The notes beneath the pieces were generated by a model that made no database searches, had not been told where the DNA came from, and saw nothing but the letters and a program-made list of their open reading frames with translations. The translations under genes and the position numbers were made by a program. Positions 18,336-27,998 of a stretch of DNA of 64,000 nt are shown in pieces (the first letter of the stretch is position 1; every line of letters begins with the position of its first letter). Source of the DNA: Methyloradius palustris (lineage in GTDB: Bacteria > Pseudomonadota > Gammaproteobacteria > Burkholderiales > Methylophilaceae); contig NZ_AP024110.1 of the NCBI RefSeq assembly GCF_019703875.1, positions 868,001-932,000 of the forward strand, in the 5' to 3' direction.

Positions 18336-19204
18336 TTGGTTTCTTTTACTAATTTATAATGTTTTTTGCTCAACTCCCAGCCAAATAAATTCTCTAGTTT
18401 CATCGCATATCTGTGTTTAATTTCTCTACGTGTGGCTTGGTAATTTGGATTCTGGTGGTAGCTTTGTTCTGCTTCAGTTCTAAGCCAAGTACAAATAATT
18501 TCAGGGTGCGACTCAGTAAATGGTTTTAATGCTTGGGCATCAATTTGATAACCGTCAAAAAGTGGGTGGTTATGGCCCCAATAGTGTCCAACACGCTGAT
18601 TTTTCTCTCGCATTGCTGCAATGTTTCTGACATGTCCATAATGATAAATTGAGGCATTTGCCAAAGCGGCTTTGGGATATCTGCCATGCTTGTTTTTGTC
18701 CATGATTACAAAATATAGACCATCTGGTGCCCAGCTACGTATTGTGTTTCGAATAATGCGAGGTGCTCTGCGGTACCAACCTGGGCTAATTGCTAGCCAG
18801 TCAGGGCTGCCGTAAAAATGCTTGTAATCAAAAACTAATGCCTCAACTTCTGGGTTCTTTAAATGCTTTTGCATGCTTGCGCGTATTGTTTCAATGTCTT
18901 GTTGGTGCAATATTTCATCACCCTCAAGATAAAATGCCCAGTCGCCCGTGCATGCATATTGAGCAATCATTTTCTGCTGGGCATATACGAAACCTCTGTC
19001 CTGCATTTTTTCATTCCAATGAGTTTCGATAATTTTGATTTTATCTGACGGAATGTTCTTAACTCTCTCAAGCGTATCGTCCTCACTTTTACCAACTACT
19101 ACAATGAGTTCATCGCAGAGCGGCAATAATGATTGAATGCTTTCAATAAATGGATATCCCAGTAAGGTGCCATTTTTGATAAATGTGTAACCACTGACCT
19201 TCAT
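18332..19204 (-). CDS. GT2 family glycosyltransferase
   Basis: 290-aa protein starting MKVSGYTFIKNGTLLGYPFI, with ELIVVVGKSEDDTLERV and the acidic site FYLEGDEILHQQD in the position of the DXD motif. It resembles glycosyltransferase family 2 proteins of LPS/O-chain loci. It overlaps waaL by 4 bp, suggesting coupled expression. The sugar specificity is unknown. Confidence 0.75.
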   Translation of the reverse strand: MKVSGYTFIKNGTLLGYPFIESIQSLLPLCDELIVVVGKSEDDTLERVKNIPSDKIKIIETHWNEKMQDRGFVYAQQKMIAQYACTGDWAFYLEGDEILHQQDIETIRASMQKHLKNPEVEALVFDYKHFYGSPDWLAISPGWYRRAPRIIRNTIRSWAPDGLYFVIMDKNKHGRYPKAALANASIYHYGHVRNIAAMREKNQRVGHYWGHNHPLFDGYQIDAQALKPFTESHPEIICTWLRTEAEQSYHQNPNYQATRREIKHRYAMKLENLFGWELSKKHYKLVKETN

Positions 19205-19265
19205 AAGTATTTACTAAGGTTGAAATGAAGAGGGCTTAATTATAAGCGTATATGTATTTTATACC

Positions 19266-20303
19266 TTATATGCTTTGAGATTTATCAATATGGAAATTTA
19301 AAGTGTTAATAATGTCTCTTGTGGCTCGTGCGACTTGATTGGGGTCAATGTTATCCACTTTTTTATTTGCGATTAATAAGCGATTTATTTCTGATTTAGG
19401 GCTCCAGCTAATGATTGCAGCAGGGGCTATAAAAATCGCAACGACTGGGGTGTTGAATGCCGACGCAATATGAATTGCGAAGGTATCTGGGCTAATTAAA
19501 ACATCGCAATCACGAATAAGTGCAGCAACGTCTAAAATATTTTTCTTGGGCGGAGTGATGAATATTTGGTTTGAGTGTTTTGATGAGTTAAGCTCCTTTT
19601 TTAAGTCGGAAGCATGTTTTGTGTTTTGAGATATGATGTGTAATAAGACTTTTGGGGCTATAGCGAAAATAGAGTCGCAAATTAGTAGTACTTTGGGGGG
19701 GGATAAACGTCGATCATCTCCGCTTGCGCCAGAATTCAGTAAAATCTTTGTGTAGTCTGATGAGTGGGTATTTCTCCAATACTCATTTGCAAAATTTATA
19801 GAATCTTGAGGCAAGCTTAGCTGAGGTTTAACTTTAACTGGGGCGCTAAGAATAGTATCTAAAACGGCTTGGCATCTATCAAGAAAATGACCATCGTCCC
19901 AGTTTCTTATTATTAATATGTCGTTCTTTCTGCCTACAGGTGTTGTACTTATCCATAAAATTCGCTTTATCCGAGCGGCCCACCTCATGATTGAGAAACT
20001 TTTACCTTGATGTTCCCCGCTTGTTACAATCGCTATTGAATAATTGCTCCTGCTCAACTTCAGGCCGCACCAGAAACGTGTTAATACGCTACGACTGGGG
20101 ATGATAAATACTTTGTTAATGTCTGGGTTTGCTTGCCAGATAGCGGCGTTGTTTTTTCCCGCAGCAACATCAATAAGGCAACTTACCCATTGTTGCTTCA
20201 GCGGTTTAATCAAGCTATTTAGTAAGACGGCATCTCCGATTTTATTATCGTGACTAAAAATGAGAATACGCTCTGGATTTGTGATTGTTGTATTTATACG
20301 CAT
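19266..20303 (-). CDS. GT9 family glycosyltransferase
   Basis: 345-aa heptosyltransferase-like protein: ILIFSHDNKIGDAVLLNSLI at the N-terminus and CDVLISPDTFAIHIASAFNTPVV (in part) near the C-terminus. It is the first gene of the minus-strand LPS series, divergent from another GT9 gene at 20450. The base composition is strikingly AT-rich. The acceptor is not assignable. Confidence 0.7.
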   Translation of the reverse strand: MRINTTITNPERILIFSHDNKIGDAVLLNSLIKPLKQQWVSCLIDVAAGKNNAAIWQANPDINKVFIIPSRSVLTRFWCGLKLSRSNYSIAIVTSGEHQGKSFSIMRWAARIKRILWISTTPVGRKNDILIIRNWDDGHFLDRCQAVLDTILSAPVKVKPQLSLPQDSINFANEYWRNTHSSDYTKILLNSGASGDDRRLSPPKVLLICDSIFAIAPKVLLHIISQNTKHASDLKKELNSSKHSNQIFITPPKKNILDVAALIRDCDVLISPDTFAIHIASAFNTPVVAIFIAPAAIISWSPKSEINRLLIANKKVDNIDPNQVARATRDIINTLNFHIDKSQSI

Positions 20304-20449
20304 GAGGCTTTCAATTACAATTTTTAATATACTTGGCAGCTTACTTCAATAGTTTATTTTTTTGTCAACCTTAATAACAGAAGTATTTTTCTGCCCCTTT
20401 TTTAGCGTACGGCTAGGTTTTATATTGTTAACAAGGATAGAGATTTAGT

Positions 20450-21550
20450 GTGGTTATGGCGAATTTTAATAAAAAATTGTCTTTGAAAGTCAAAATTAAA
20501 GCATGGGCTATGCGCAGGCTATGCAAAAAAGAATCTCCTCAACCGCTTAGCCATCAATCAGTAAAAAGTATCCTTGTCATGCGCTATGACCGAATTGGCG
20601 ACATGATTGTAACGACTCCATTGATTCATGTCTTACGTAAGTATTATCCAGATAGCCACATCATGGTACTGGCGAGCAAGGCAAATTATGATGTAATTAT
20701 ACAAAATCCAGATGTTGATGAGGTACTGATTTTCCCCAAATCATTGCTTGCCCGTATAGCAGTATTGATGAAGTTGAGGAAAAGAAAGCTATCTATGGTA
20801 GTCGATTTGTACCATGATTTAATTTGGCACGCGATTATTGCGATACGATTAATCCGTCCTACTTGGGTATCCAGTAGTTTTAAGAATAATCGTTATGGAG
20901 TCGATGCCAAATCACTAGATTTATACGATGTGATGAGTAAGGTTGATGTTACACACCCAATCTCTGAGATTTATTTAGGTATAGCAACAGCATTAGGCGC
21001 CAAATTAAATAGGGATGATTATTTCTATAGATTAAATCCAAATGCCGAACAACGACAGTGGGCAAATGCAAATATTAAGCAAGGTGTTAATGTGGGTATT
21101 AATTTGTTTAGTAGTCATGTAGATCGGCGACTGAAATCAGAAGATTGCATAGCATTGTGCCAGCAAATATTGAACGAAAAACCAGATGCTAATGTTTTTC
21201 TATTGGCAACACATCAAACATTAGCTGAGATGAAGCGTTTAGCTGACTCTATGGGAAGTTCAAAAGTTTTTGTTTTACCGCCAAAAGATAACATTATGTT
21301 TATTGTTAGCTTCATTAAACTATTAAATTTTTTGATCACGCCTGATACGTCCCTTGTTCATGTTGCTTGTGCTTGTAATACCCCTTTTATTGGGGTTTAT
21401 CCAAAATCCTCTGGAAACTACACGCATTGGAAGCCAAAACATCTATCCAATAGATTTAACGTTATATTTTCATTAAAGGAAAAGTCTTTAGATGGCTATT
21501 CTAAGCAAATGCTAAAACAAGCAGTGCATGAAATGATGGTCAAGCTTTAA
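20450..21550 (+). CDS. GT9 family glycosyltransferase
   Basis: 366-aa protein with MRYDRIGDMIVTTPLIHVLR, the canonical GT9 N-terminal motif, and FLITPDTSLVHVACACNTPF near the C-terminus. The start could be GTG at 20450 or ATG at 20456; AAGGA at about 20433 is somewhat far from either. It is divergent from the preceding GT9 gene with a shared 146-bp AT-rich promoter region. It is a fifth heptosyltransferase-like gene in this cluster. Confidence 0.75.
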   Translation: MVMANFNKKLSLKVKIKAWAMRRLCKKESPQPLSHQSVKSILVMRYDRIGDMIVTTPLIHVLRKYYPDSHIMVLASKANYDVIIQNPDVDEVLIFPKSLLARIAVLMKLRKRKLSMVVDLYHDLIWHAIIAIRLIRPTWVSSSFKNNRYGVDAKSLDLYDVMSKVDVTHPISEIYLGIATALGAKLNRDDYFYRLNPNAEQRQWANANIKQGVNVGINLFSSHVDRRLKSEDCIALCQQILNEKPDANVFLLATHQTLAEMKRLADSMGSSKVFVLPPKDNIMFIVSFIKLLNFLITPDTSLVHVACACNTPFIGVYPKSSGNYTHWKPKHLSNRFNVIFSLKEKSLDGYSKQMLKQAVHEMMVKL

Positions 21551-21613
21551 TTTGACGGTAATGCTCTCATTAAGGATAATCAAAGACTAATTTAATTCTA
21601 TAAATCACATCTG

Positions 21614-23428
21614 ATGAAACAATCCCTGATCGAAGTGACACAGCGCATACAAGAACGTAGCGCGCCTACGCGCAAGGCGTATCTGCAGCGTGTTAATCAT
21701 GCGATTACCACGCCTAGAGGGGCTGATAGGCTTGGCTGTGCCAATGTGGCTCATGCATTTGCTGCCTTACCAACTAGCGATAAATTCCGTGTGGTGGCAG
21801 AAAAAGCCAAGAATATTGGCGTGATAACCGCTTATAACGATATGCTTTCTGCGCATCAGCCGTATGAGACTTTCCCAGCGATTATTCGTGATGAAGCCCG
21901 CAAGCTAGGCGCTACAGTGCAAGTGGCTGGTGGTGTACCAGCCATGTGTGATGGCGTCACACAAGGTGAGCCTGGCATGGAACTCAGCCTGTTTTCACGC
22001 GATACGATTGCGATGGCGACAGCTGTTGGTTTATCCCATGACGTATTTGATGCCGCTTTATTATTGGGCGTTTGCGACAAAATCGTGCCTGGTCTGTTGA
22101 TTGGTGCTTTGCATTTTGGTCATCTGCCCTGTGTGTTTGTGCCTGCTGGCCCGATGAGCACGGGTATCGACAACACAACCAAATCAAAAGTGCGCGAGAA
22201 GTATGCGCAAGGTCTGGTGGGGCGTGAGGAGCTATTGGCGTCGGAATCTGCTGCGTACCATGGTGCTGGCACCTGTACTTTCTATGGCACGGCCAATAGT
22301 AACCAGATGCTGCTTGAAGCCATGGGTCTGCATGTGCCAGGCGCTGCGTTTATCCATCCACATTCTGGCATGCGCGAAGAATTGACCCGTGAAGCTGTGC
22401 GTGCAGTGTTATCTATTACACAAGGCCAGCGTTTCACGCCCATCGGCCAGATGGTTGATGAGCGTGTGATCGTGAATGCAATGGTGGCCTTGCTGGCTAC
22501 TGGCGGTTCTACCAACCACCTGATTCACTGGGTCGCTGTAGCGCGGGCTGCCGGCATTATTATCGACTGGACAGACTTCTCTGATCTTTCAGACAACACA
22601 CCATTGTTGGCGCGCGTTTACCCAAATGGTAAAGCTGATGTTAATGAGTTCCAGAATGCAGGCGGCCCAGCTTTCGTTATTCGCGAGCTGATAGATGCTG
22701 GCTATATGCATGCTGATGTTTCCTCGGTTGTGATAGGTGGTTTGCGTGATTTCTGTAAGCAGCCAGCTTTGTTCGAAAAAGACCTGATCTGGGTTGATTT
22801 ACCTGAGCAGACACCTGACGACACCATCGTGCGTAATACCGAGAAGCCATTCAGTGAGTCTGGCGGTATGAAGTTGCTGACTGGCAATCTGGGCCGTGGC
22901 GTAATCAAGACGTCTGCAGTGCCAGAAGATCGCCAGATTGTTGAAGCACCTGCCATTATTTTTAATGGTCAGGAAGAATTGCTGGCAGCGTTTGAGCGCG
23001 GCGACCTAGAGCGTGACTTTATTGCCGTGGTTCGATTCCAGGGCCCGAGTGCCAACGGTATGCCAGAATTGCACAAACTGACGCCCCCATTATCTGTACT
23101 ACAAAGCAAAGGTTTCCAGGTTGCAATCGTGACTGATGGCCGTATGAGTGGTGCTTCAGGCAAAGTTCCTGCAGCGATTCATGTCAGCCCTGAAGTGAAT
23201 ATGGGCGGCCCATTGGGCAAGGTACGCGATGGCGACATCATTCGCTTGAATAGTATTGTTGGCACCTTGAACGCATTGGTCGACTCCGATGAATGGGCAG
23301 AGCGCGAGATTGTACACATGAGTGATCAACAGCGTAATGGTAATGGCCATGGTATGGGTCGTGAATTGTTTGGCGGTATGCGTAGGCATGCACTCAGCGC
23401 CGAGCAAGGCGCAGTCACCTGGCTATAA
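21614..23428 (+). CDS. edd: 6-phosphogluconate dehydratase
   Basis: First enzyme of the Entner-Doudoroff route, converting 6-phosphogluconate to KDPG. The 604-aa IlvD/Edd-family protein has the iron-sulfur cysteine regions GGVPAMCDGVTQGEPGMELS and LLGVCDKIVPGLLIG, and VTDGRMSGASGKVPAAIHVS near the C-terminus. It is paired with eda. In RuMP-cycle methylotrophs this pair cleaves hexose phosphate made from formaldehyde. Confidence 0.97.
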   Translation: MKQSLIEVTQRIQERSAPTRKAYLQRVNHAITTPRGADRLGCANVAHAFAALPTSDKFRVVAEKAKNIGVITAYNDMLSAHQPYETFPAIIRDEARKLGATVQVAGGVPAMCDGVTQGEPGMELSLFSRDTIAMATAVGLSHDVFDAALLLGVCDKIVPGLLIGALHFGHLPCVFVPAGPMSTGIDNTTKSKVREKYAQGLVGREELLASESAAYHGAGTCTFYGTANSNQMLLEAMGLHVPGAAFIHPHSGMREELTREAVRAVLSITQGQRFTPIGQMVDERVIVNAMVALLATGGSTNHLIHWVAVARAAGIIIDWTDFSDLSDNTPLLARVYPNGKADVNEFQNAGGPAFVIRELIDAGYMHADVSSVVIGGLRDFCKQPALFEKDLIWVDLPEQTPDDTIVRNTEKPFSESGGMKLLTGNLGRGVIKTSAVPEDRQIVEAPAIIFNGQEELLAAFERGDLERDFIAVVRFQGPSANGMPELHKLTPPLSVLQSKGFQVAIVTDGRMSGASGKVPAAIHVSPEVNMGGPLGKVRDGDIIRLNSIVGTLNALVDSDEWAEREIVHMSDQQRNGNGHGMGRELFGGMRRHALSAEQGAVTWL

Positions 23429-23429
23429 T

Positions 23430-23527
23430 CTGCTTCAGAATTGAGCGATAACTGCGTTGCCTTCGCTTGCCGTACTTATTGTACTGTCTTCGCTCAGGCG
23501 CCTTGTTCTCGCACAATTCTGAAACAG
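23430..23527. repeat. Imperfect palindromic element between edd and eda
   Basis: A 98-bp imperfect inverted repeat fills most of the edd-eda gap. The outer arms CTGCTTCAGAATTG (23430-23443) and CAATTCTGAAACAG (23514-23527) match at 13 of 14, and a GTAC...GTAC pair (23472, 23481) sits at the exact centre with further paired blocks between. It looks like a REP/MITE-like dispersed hairpin; a structurally similar element is at 60950-61093. Confidence 0.7.
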
Positions 23528-23577
23528 ATAGTTTCAACGAAATTATTTACTTAATCAACAACAGGTCATTTCAAGAT

Positions 23578-24204
23578 ATGAATACATTAGATTTAGCTAA
23601 CTACGGCCCAGTGATTCCAGTCATCGTCATCAACAGGGTTGAAGATGCAGTGCCAATGGCCGAGGCCTTACTTGAGGGCGGCATCAAGGTATTAGAAGTG
23701 ACATTGCGTACTTCAGTAGCTCTGCAAGCGATGGAAGCGATTGCCAAAGCTGTGCCTGAGGCAATTCTTGGTGCAGGTACTGTGCGCAGTATTGCGGATG
23801 CGTATGCGGCTCGTAATGCAGGCTGTACCTTTGCCGTTAGCCCTGGCTACACCAGTGAATTGGGCAAGGCAGCTCGCCAGATCGGCTTGCCTTTGTTGCC
23901 AGGTGTTTCTACTGGTAGCGAGATCATGATGGCGAATGCCGATGATTATTACTTCCTCAAATTATTCCCTGCAGTAGCGGTAGGCGGCATCAATTTGCTC
24001 AAGGGTTTTGCTGGCCCATTCACTGATGTGAAATTCTGCCCAACGGGTGGCGTTACCGTTGAATCAGCACCACAGTTCTTGGCTCTGCCAAATGTTGTGG
24101 TTTGTGGCGGTACTTGGCTCACACCAGCCGATGCGGTCAACTCCAAGAACTGGGCACACATTACCAAGCTGGCGCGCGAAGCCAGTGCCATCAAGCCTGC
24201 TTGA
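23578..24204 (+). CDS. eda: KDPG aldolase (2-keto-3-deoxy-6-phosphogluconate aldolase)
   Basis: Cleaves KDPG to pyruvate and glyceraldehyde-3-phosphate. Visible are the catalytic Glu in GIKVLEVTLRT, the Schiff-base Lys in DDYYFLKLFPA and the phosphate-binding FCPTGGVTVE. The open frame extends 37 codons upstream, but those codons come from the palindromic element, so I chose ATG 23578 (MNTLDLANYGPVIPV), giving 208 aa. Confidence 0.96.
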   Translation: MNTLDLANYGPVIPVIVINRVEDAVPMAEALLEGGIKVLEVTLRTSVALQAMEAIAKAVPEAILGAGTVRSIADAYAARNAGCTFAVSPGYTSELGKAARQIGLPLLPGVSTGSEIMMANADDYYFLKLFPAVAVGGINLLKGFAGPFTDVKFCPTGGVTVESAPQFLALPNVVVCGGTWLTPADAVNSKNWAHITKLAREASAIKPA

Positions 24205-24224
24205 TTTTTAGTGTCATGATAATC

Positions 24225-24263
24225 AAATCTGTATCTAGTCTAGGGCTGGATACAGATTTTTTA
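24225..24263 (+). terminator. Intrinsic terminator after eda
   Basis: AAATCTGTATC (24225-24235) pairs perfectly with GATACAGATTT (24249-24259), followed by more T residues. It ends edd-eda and separates them from the HAD/epimerase pair. Confidence 0.85.
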
Positions 24264-24292
24264 TATGCGCCTTACGCAGAATACAAGCCGTC

Positions 24293-24985
24293 ATGACTGA
24301 TTTAAGCCGATACAAAACACTAGTGTTTGATTGTGACGGAGTGGTACTCAACTCAAACCAGCTCAAGATTCAGGCCTATTACGCCACAGCACAAAACTAT
24401 GGTGCCAGCCACGAGCAATCACAGGCGCTGGTGGATTATCATGTCGAATATGGTGGCATCTCACGCTTTGTGAAGTTCGATCACTTCTTGCGTGAAATCA
24501 TGCATAAGCCAGTCAGCGATGCTGATATTCAATTTTTACTGGCTGACTTCGGCCGTGAGGTAGAGCGGCGCTTACTGGGCTGTGAGGTAGCACTAGGTCT
24601 GCACGAATTGAAAAAATCTATGCCCCATACTCGTTGGATGATGATTTCAGGCGGTGACCAAGATGAGTTGCGTCGGTTGTTGGCACAACGTAATTTGGCT
24701 CAGCTGTTTGATGCTGGTATTTTTGGTAGCCCAGATAACAAAGATCAAGTCATGGCGCGTGAGATAGCCAGCGGCAATCTAGCTAAACCAGCTATCTTTT
24801 TTGGGGATAGTAAATATGACCACCAGTCCTCAGGCCGTGCAGGGCTAGACTTCATTTTTTTTAGTGGCTGGACAGATGTTGAAGGCTGGCAGCAGTATTG
24901 CCGCGAGAATGCGATTATTATATTGCCCAGGCTAGCCAGTCTGTTAGGCACTGAATCCTCAACCAACTCTTTTGATAATGCTTAA
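24293..24985 (+). CDS. HAD-superfamily hydrolase
   Basis: 230-aa phosphatase-like protein. Motif I is FDCDGVVLNSN (nucleophile Asp), motif II is around MMISGGDQDELRR, and motif III/IV is FFGDSKYDHQSS. It lies 3 bp before a UDP-glucuronate epimerase-like gene, so it may dephosphorylate a sugar phosphate in surface-glycan synthesis. The substrate is unknown. Confidence 0.8.
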   Translation: MTDLSRYKTLVFDCDGVVLNSNQLKIQAYYATAQNYGASHEQSQALVDYHVEYGGISRFVKFDHFLREIMHKPVSDADIQFLLADFGREVERRLLGCEVALGLHELKKSMPHTRWMMISGGDQDELRRLLAQRNLAQLFDAGIFGSPDNKDQVMAREIASGNLAKPAIFFGDSKYDHQSSGRAGLDFIFFSGWTDVEGWQQYCRENAIIILPRLASLLGTESSTNSFDNA

Positions 24986-24988
24986 TCT

Positions 24989-26008
24989 ATGAAAATTCTC
25001 GTCACTGGTGCTGCTGGTTTTATTGGCTTCCATACTGTGTTGCGTCTGCTTGATCGTGGCGATCAGGTCATCGGGGTCGATAACTTGAATGATTATTACG
25101 ATGTCGCACTGAAAGACGCGCGCTTAGCCGAGATAAGCAAGCACGCACAGGCCGCGAATTTCAGCTTCATCAAAATCGATCTGGCCCATACCAGCCTGAC
25201 TGACGCATTGTTTGATGAGCATAAGTTTGACCGTGTGGTACACCTTGCAGCCCAAGCTGGCGTCCGTTATTCGCTCACCAATCCACATGCTTATATCAGC
25301 AGCAATATTGTCGCTTTTGCCAATATTCTTGAGGCTTGCAGGCACAATGCTGTGCAACATCTGGTCTATGCCAGTTCTTCCAGTGTCTATGGGGGCAATA
25401 CCAAATTGCCGTTCAGTGAGCATGACAATGTTGACCACCCGGCCAGCCTGTATGCTGCGACTAAAAAATCCAATGAATTGATGGCACATACCTACAGCCA
25501 TCTTTATGACTTGCCGACGACAGGGCTGCGTTTCTTTACCGTCTATGGCCCGTGGGGACGCCCTGATATGTCGCCTTTCCTGTTTGCAGATGCCATCTTA
25601 AATAATCAGCCAATCAAGGTGTTTAATCACGGCGATATGCTGCGTGACTTCACTTATATCGATGATATTGTGGAAGGTATCATCTGTGTGTTGGATAAAA
25701 CCGCGACTACCAACCCGACTTATGATGGCGACCAGCCAGACCCAGCAACGGGCATTGCCCCCTATCGTGTGTTCAATATTGGCAACAATAATGCAGAAAA
25801 GCTGATGGACTTTATAGGGGCGCTGGAGTCTGCGTTAGGTAAAACTACCGAAAAAATCTTCATGCCTATGCAGCCTGGTGATGTCAAAGCGACGTTTGCC
25901 GATACCAGCTTGCTGGATGCCTGGGTAGGCTTTAAGCCAGATACGCCCTTACAGGTTGGTATCGACAAGTTTGTTAGTTGGTATAAAAATTTCTATAAGT
26001 TTCTTTAG
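24989..26008 (+). CDS. NAD-dependent epimerase, UDP-glucuronate 4-epimerase-like
   Basis: Extended SDR of 339 aa. It has the Rossmann motif GAAGFIGFH, the CapI-type stretch GVDNLNDYYDVALKDARL, the catalytic YxxxK (YAATKKS) and FFTVYGPWGRPDMSP. These match bacterial UDP-glucuronate/UDP-galacturonate epimerases used for capsule or LPS uronic acids. It is paired with the HAD hydrolase upstream. The following 176 bases hold no gene. Confidence 0.88.
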   Translation: MKILVTGAAGFIGFHTVLRLLDRGDQVIGVDNLNDYYDVALKDARLAEISKHAQAANFSFIKIDLAHTSLTDALFDEHKFDRVVHLAAQAGVRYSLTNPHAYISSNIVAFANILEACRHNAVQHLVYASSSSVYGGNTKLPFSEHDNVDHPASLYAATKKSNELMAHTYSHLYDLPTTGLRFFTVYGPWGRPDMSPFLFADAILNNQPIKVFNHGDMLRDFTYIDDIVEGIICVLDKTATTNPTYDGDQPDPATGIAPYRVFNIGNNNAEKLMDFIGALESALGKTTEKIFMPMQPGDVKATFADTSLLDAWVGFKPDTPLQVGIDKFVSWYKNFYKFL

Positions 26009-26184
26009 ATACTAATGGCGATACACAATTAAGTCTGTTGGAGTTTTTAGAACAATAAAAGTAGGGCTTTATTGGCTTTTTATCAGAGTCTACTATCGAC
26101 GGCGGATTCAACTGATCTCTGAAACACACGCATTAAATTTTGAAGTTGGGGTCTCATAATTCAAGTTTTTTTGAGGCCTTTCAT

Positions 26185-27951
26185 TCACCTGCCTAGCCAG
26201 TCTTCTAAGAGTTTTTCCGTGTCAGCATTAAGCTTGGGTTTAATGACTAGATTGCAGTAATCCAGCGTTTCTGTTTGTTTAATAATCGTTGTTAGCATGA
26301 GTTCGTCACGGCGGAAAAAATGCGTCTGTAGATGAGCACCATTAGGTTTTTTAGCGACAATATCCTTTAGGCTTTTTGCATTGACCTTAATGTTATCTAC
26401 TGCGATCAATACATCGTTTGCGGCTAATCCTGCTTGTTCTGCGGGGCTGCCTGTAAATACGTTTGCCAGCTTTGTTTCATTTTCACTGCTAAGTTGAAGC
26501 CCTAGCATTTCTCGCAAGACATTCGGGGTTTTATCTTTGGTTTCATACGCGATTCCGAATTTTGCTAATAGCTTTTTCAGTGGCGGGTCATCTGTGCCGC
26601 GCACCGTGCTATCTAATAACCTAGTCAAATTTTGGCCAGTACTGGCTAAGATAAAATCATCTATCTCATCTTCACCTAGCAAACTGCCCCTAGTTTGATA
26701 GCGCAACCACAAGGCGCGCATAACGTCATCTAATGAACGGTTTTTTATGCGTAAAGATAAATCCAGCGCTAGTGCTACTAAGGAGCCTTTGAGGTAATAG
26801 CTGATTTGTGTGTTTGGGGTGTTTTCGTCAGGTTTATATAATTTAACCCAACTATCAAAGCTCGATTCGTCCAGTCTTTGTAGTTTTCGCCCTGGTGTAC
26901 GCAAATAGCGTGTGATGTCTTTGCTCAGTGATTTTAGATATTCTTCACGGCTCATTAGGCCTGCGCGTAATACTGCTAAGGTGTCGTAATAGGCGGTAAA
27001 GCCTTCGAATATCCAGAGCAAACGGGTATAGGCTTCGCTTGATAAATCAGGGTTTTCAAATACTTGAGGGCGCATGCGTTTTACGTGCCATGCATGAAAA
27101 TACTCATGGCTACACAGCCCTAGAAACTGCTGATAATTTTCAATATCCAGCGTTTCATCTTTAACAGGTAGCCAACTACGTGGGCATATCAGGCTGGTTG
27201 AATTGCTGTGCTCCAAACCGCCATATTGATTATCGCCAGCGGCATAGAGCATGAATAAATACTGTTCGAACGGTGCGGTGCCAAAGAATTTGATGTGGTA
27301 TTCGCACAAGGTTTTCAGGTCTTTGCAAATGCGCTTGAGATCACTTTTATGTTTGCCAGAAATCGCGATGCGATGGGGCACGCCAGCAGCTTTAAATTCT
27401 GCGACAGCCAGATTGCCGATTTCAAAGGGATAGTCGATCAGTTCAGCGTAATTGCTGGCTTGGTAGCGGCCAAAGCCTTGTTTGTCTATTTTTACAGCAG
27501 GCATTGCAGTCGCCACTTGCCAGTGTTGATAAGGTTTTGGGGGTGAATTCAGCTTTACTTCACAAGTTGCTTGATCAGCGCCATGTACTTTTAAAAATAG
27601 GCTGGTACCGTTAAAGTAAGCGCGTTCGGTATCAAAATAAGCAGTGCGCACAGACATATCAAACGCATAGACCTGATACGTAATACGCAACGGAGTATTG
27701 CACGGCGCGCAATGCCAGGTGTGCTTATCCAGCTTTTGGATGGCAATGTTTTCGCGCTTGCCTTTATGCTCAATGATGGCGCTTATCTTCACGATATGCC
27801 TAGCAAAGTCGCGGATTAAATAACTGCCAGGTATCCATGCGGCAAGCGATACTATTTGACCATCTGGATCAGGCTTGCTAATCAGGCAAGTGACTTCAAA
27901 CAAGTGAGCTGTAGCTGAGTGCAGGGAGACTTCGTAATAGATGGTTTGCAT
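26185..27951 (-). CDS. M61 family glycyl-aminopeptidase-like metallopeptidase with PDZ domain
   Basis: 588-aa zinc peptidase of the M61 family. The catalytic HEYFH is at residues 282-286 with the third ligand Glu near 316 (WIFEGFTAYYD). A PDZ domain occupies roughly residues 480-560 (GSPAEQAGLAANDVLIAVD). No clear signal peptide is seen, so it is probably cytoplasmic. Divergent from the aminotransferase gene. Confidence 0.88.
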   Translation of the reverse strand: MQTIYYEVSLHSATAHLFEVTCLISKPDPDGQIVSLAAWIPGSYLIRDFARHIVKISAIIEHKGKRENIAIQKLDKHTWHCAPCNTPLRITYQVYAFDMSVRTAYFDTERAYFNGTSLFLKVHGADQATCEVKLNSPPKPYQHWQVATAMPAVKIDKQGFGRYQASNYAELIDYPFEIGNLAVAEFKAAGVPHRIAISGKHKSDLKRICKDLKTLCEYHIKFFGTAPFEQYLFMLYAAGDNQYGGLEHSNSTSLICPRSWLPVKDETLDIENYQQFLGLCSHEYFHAWHVKRMRPQVFENPDLSSEAYTRLLWIFEGFTAYYDTLAVLRAGLMSREEYLKSLSKDITRYLRTPGRKLQRLDESSFDSWVKLYKPDENTPNTQISYYLKGSLVALALDLSLRIKNRSLDDVMRALWLRYQTRGSLLGEDEIDDFILASTGQNLTRLLDSTVRGTDDPPLKKLLAKFGIAYETKDKTPNVLREMLGLQLSSENETKLANVFTGSPAEQAGLAANDVLIAVDNIKVNAKSLKDIVAKKPNGAHLQTHFFRRDELMLTTIIKQTETLDYCNLVIKPKLNADTEKLLEDWLGR

Positions 27952-27998
27952 AATCGTTATAAATTGGGTTGTACTTAATAAATATAGTCAGGTAAAAA

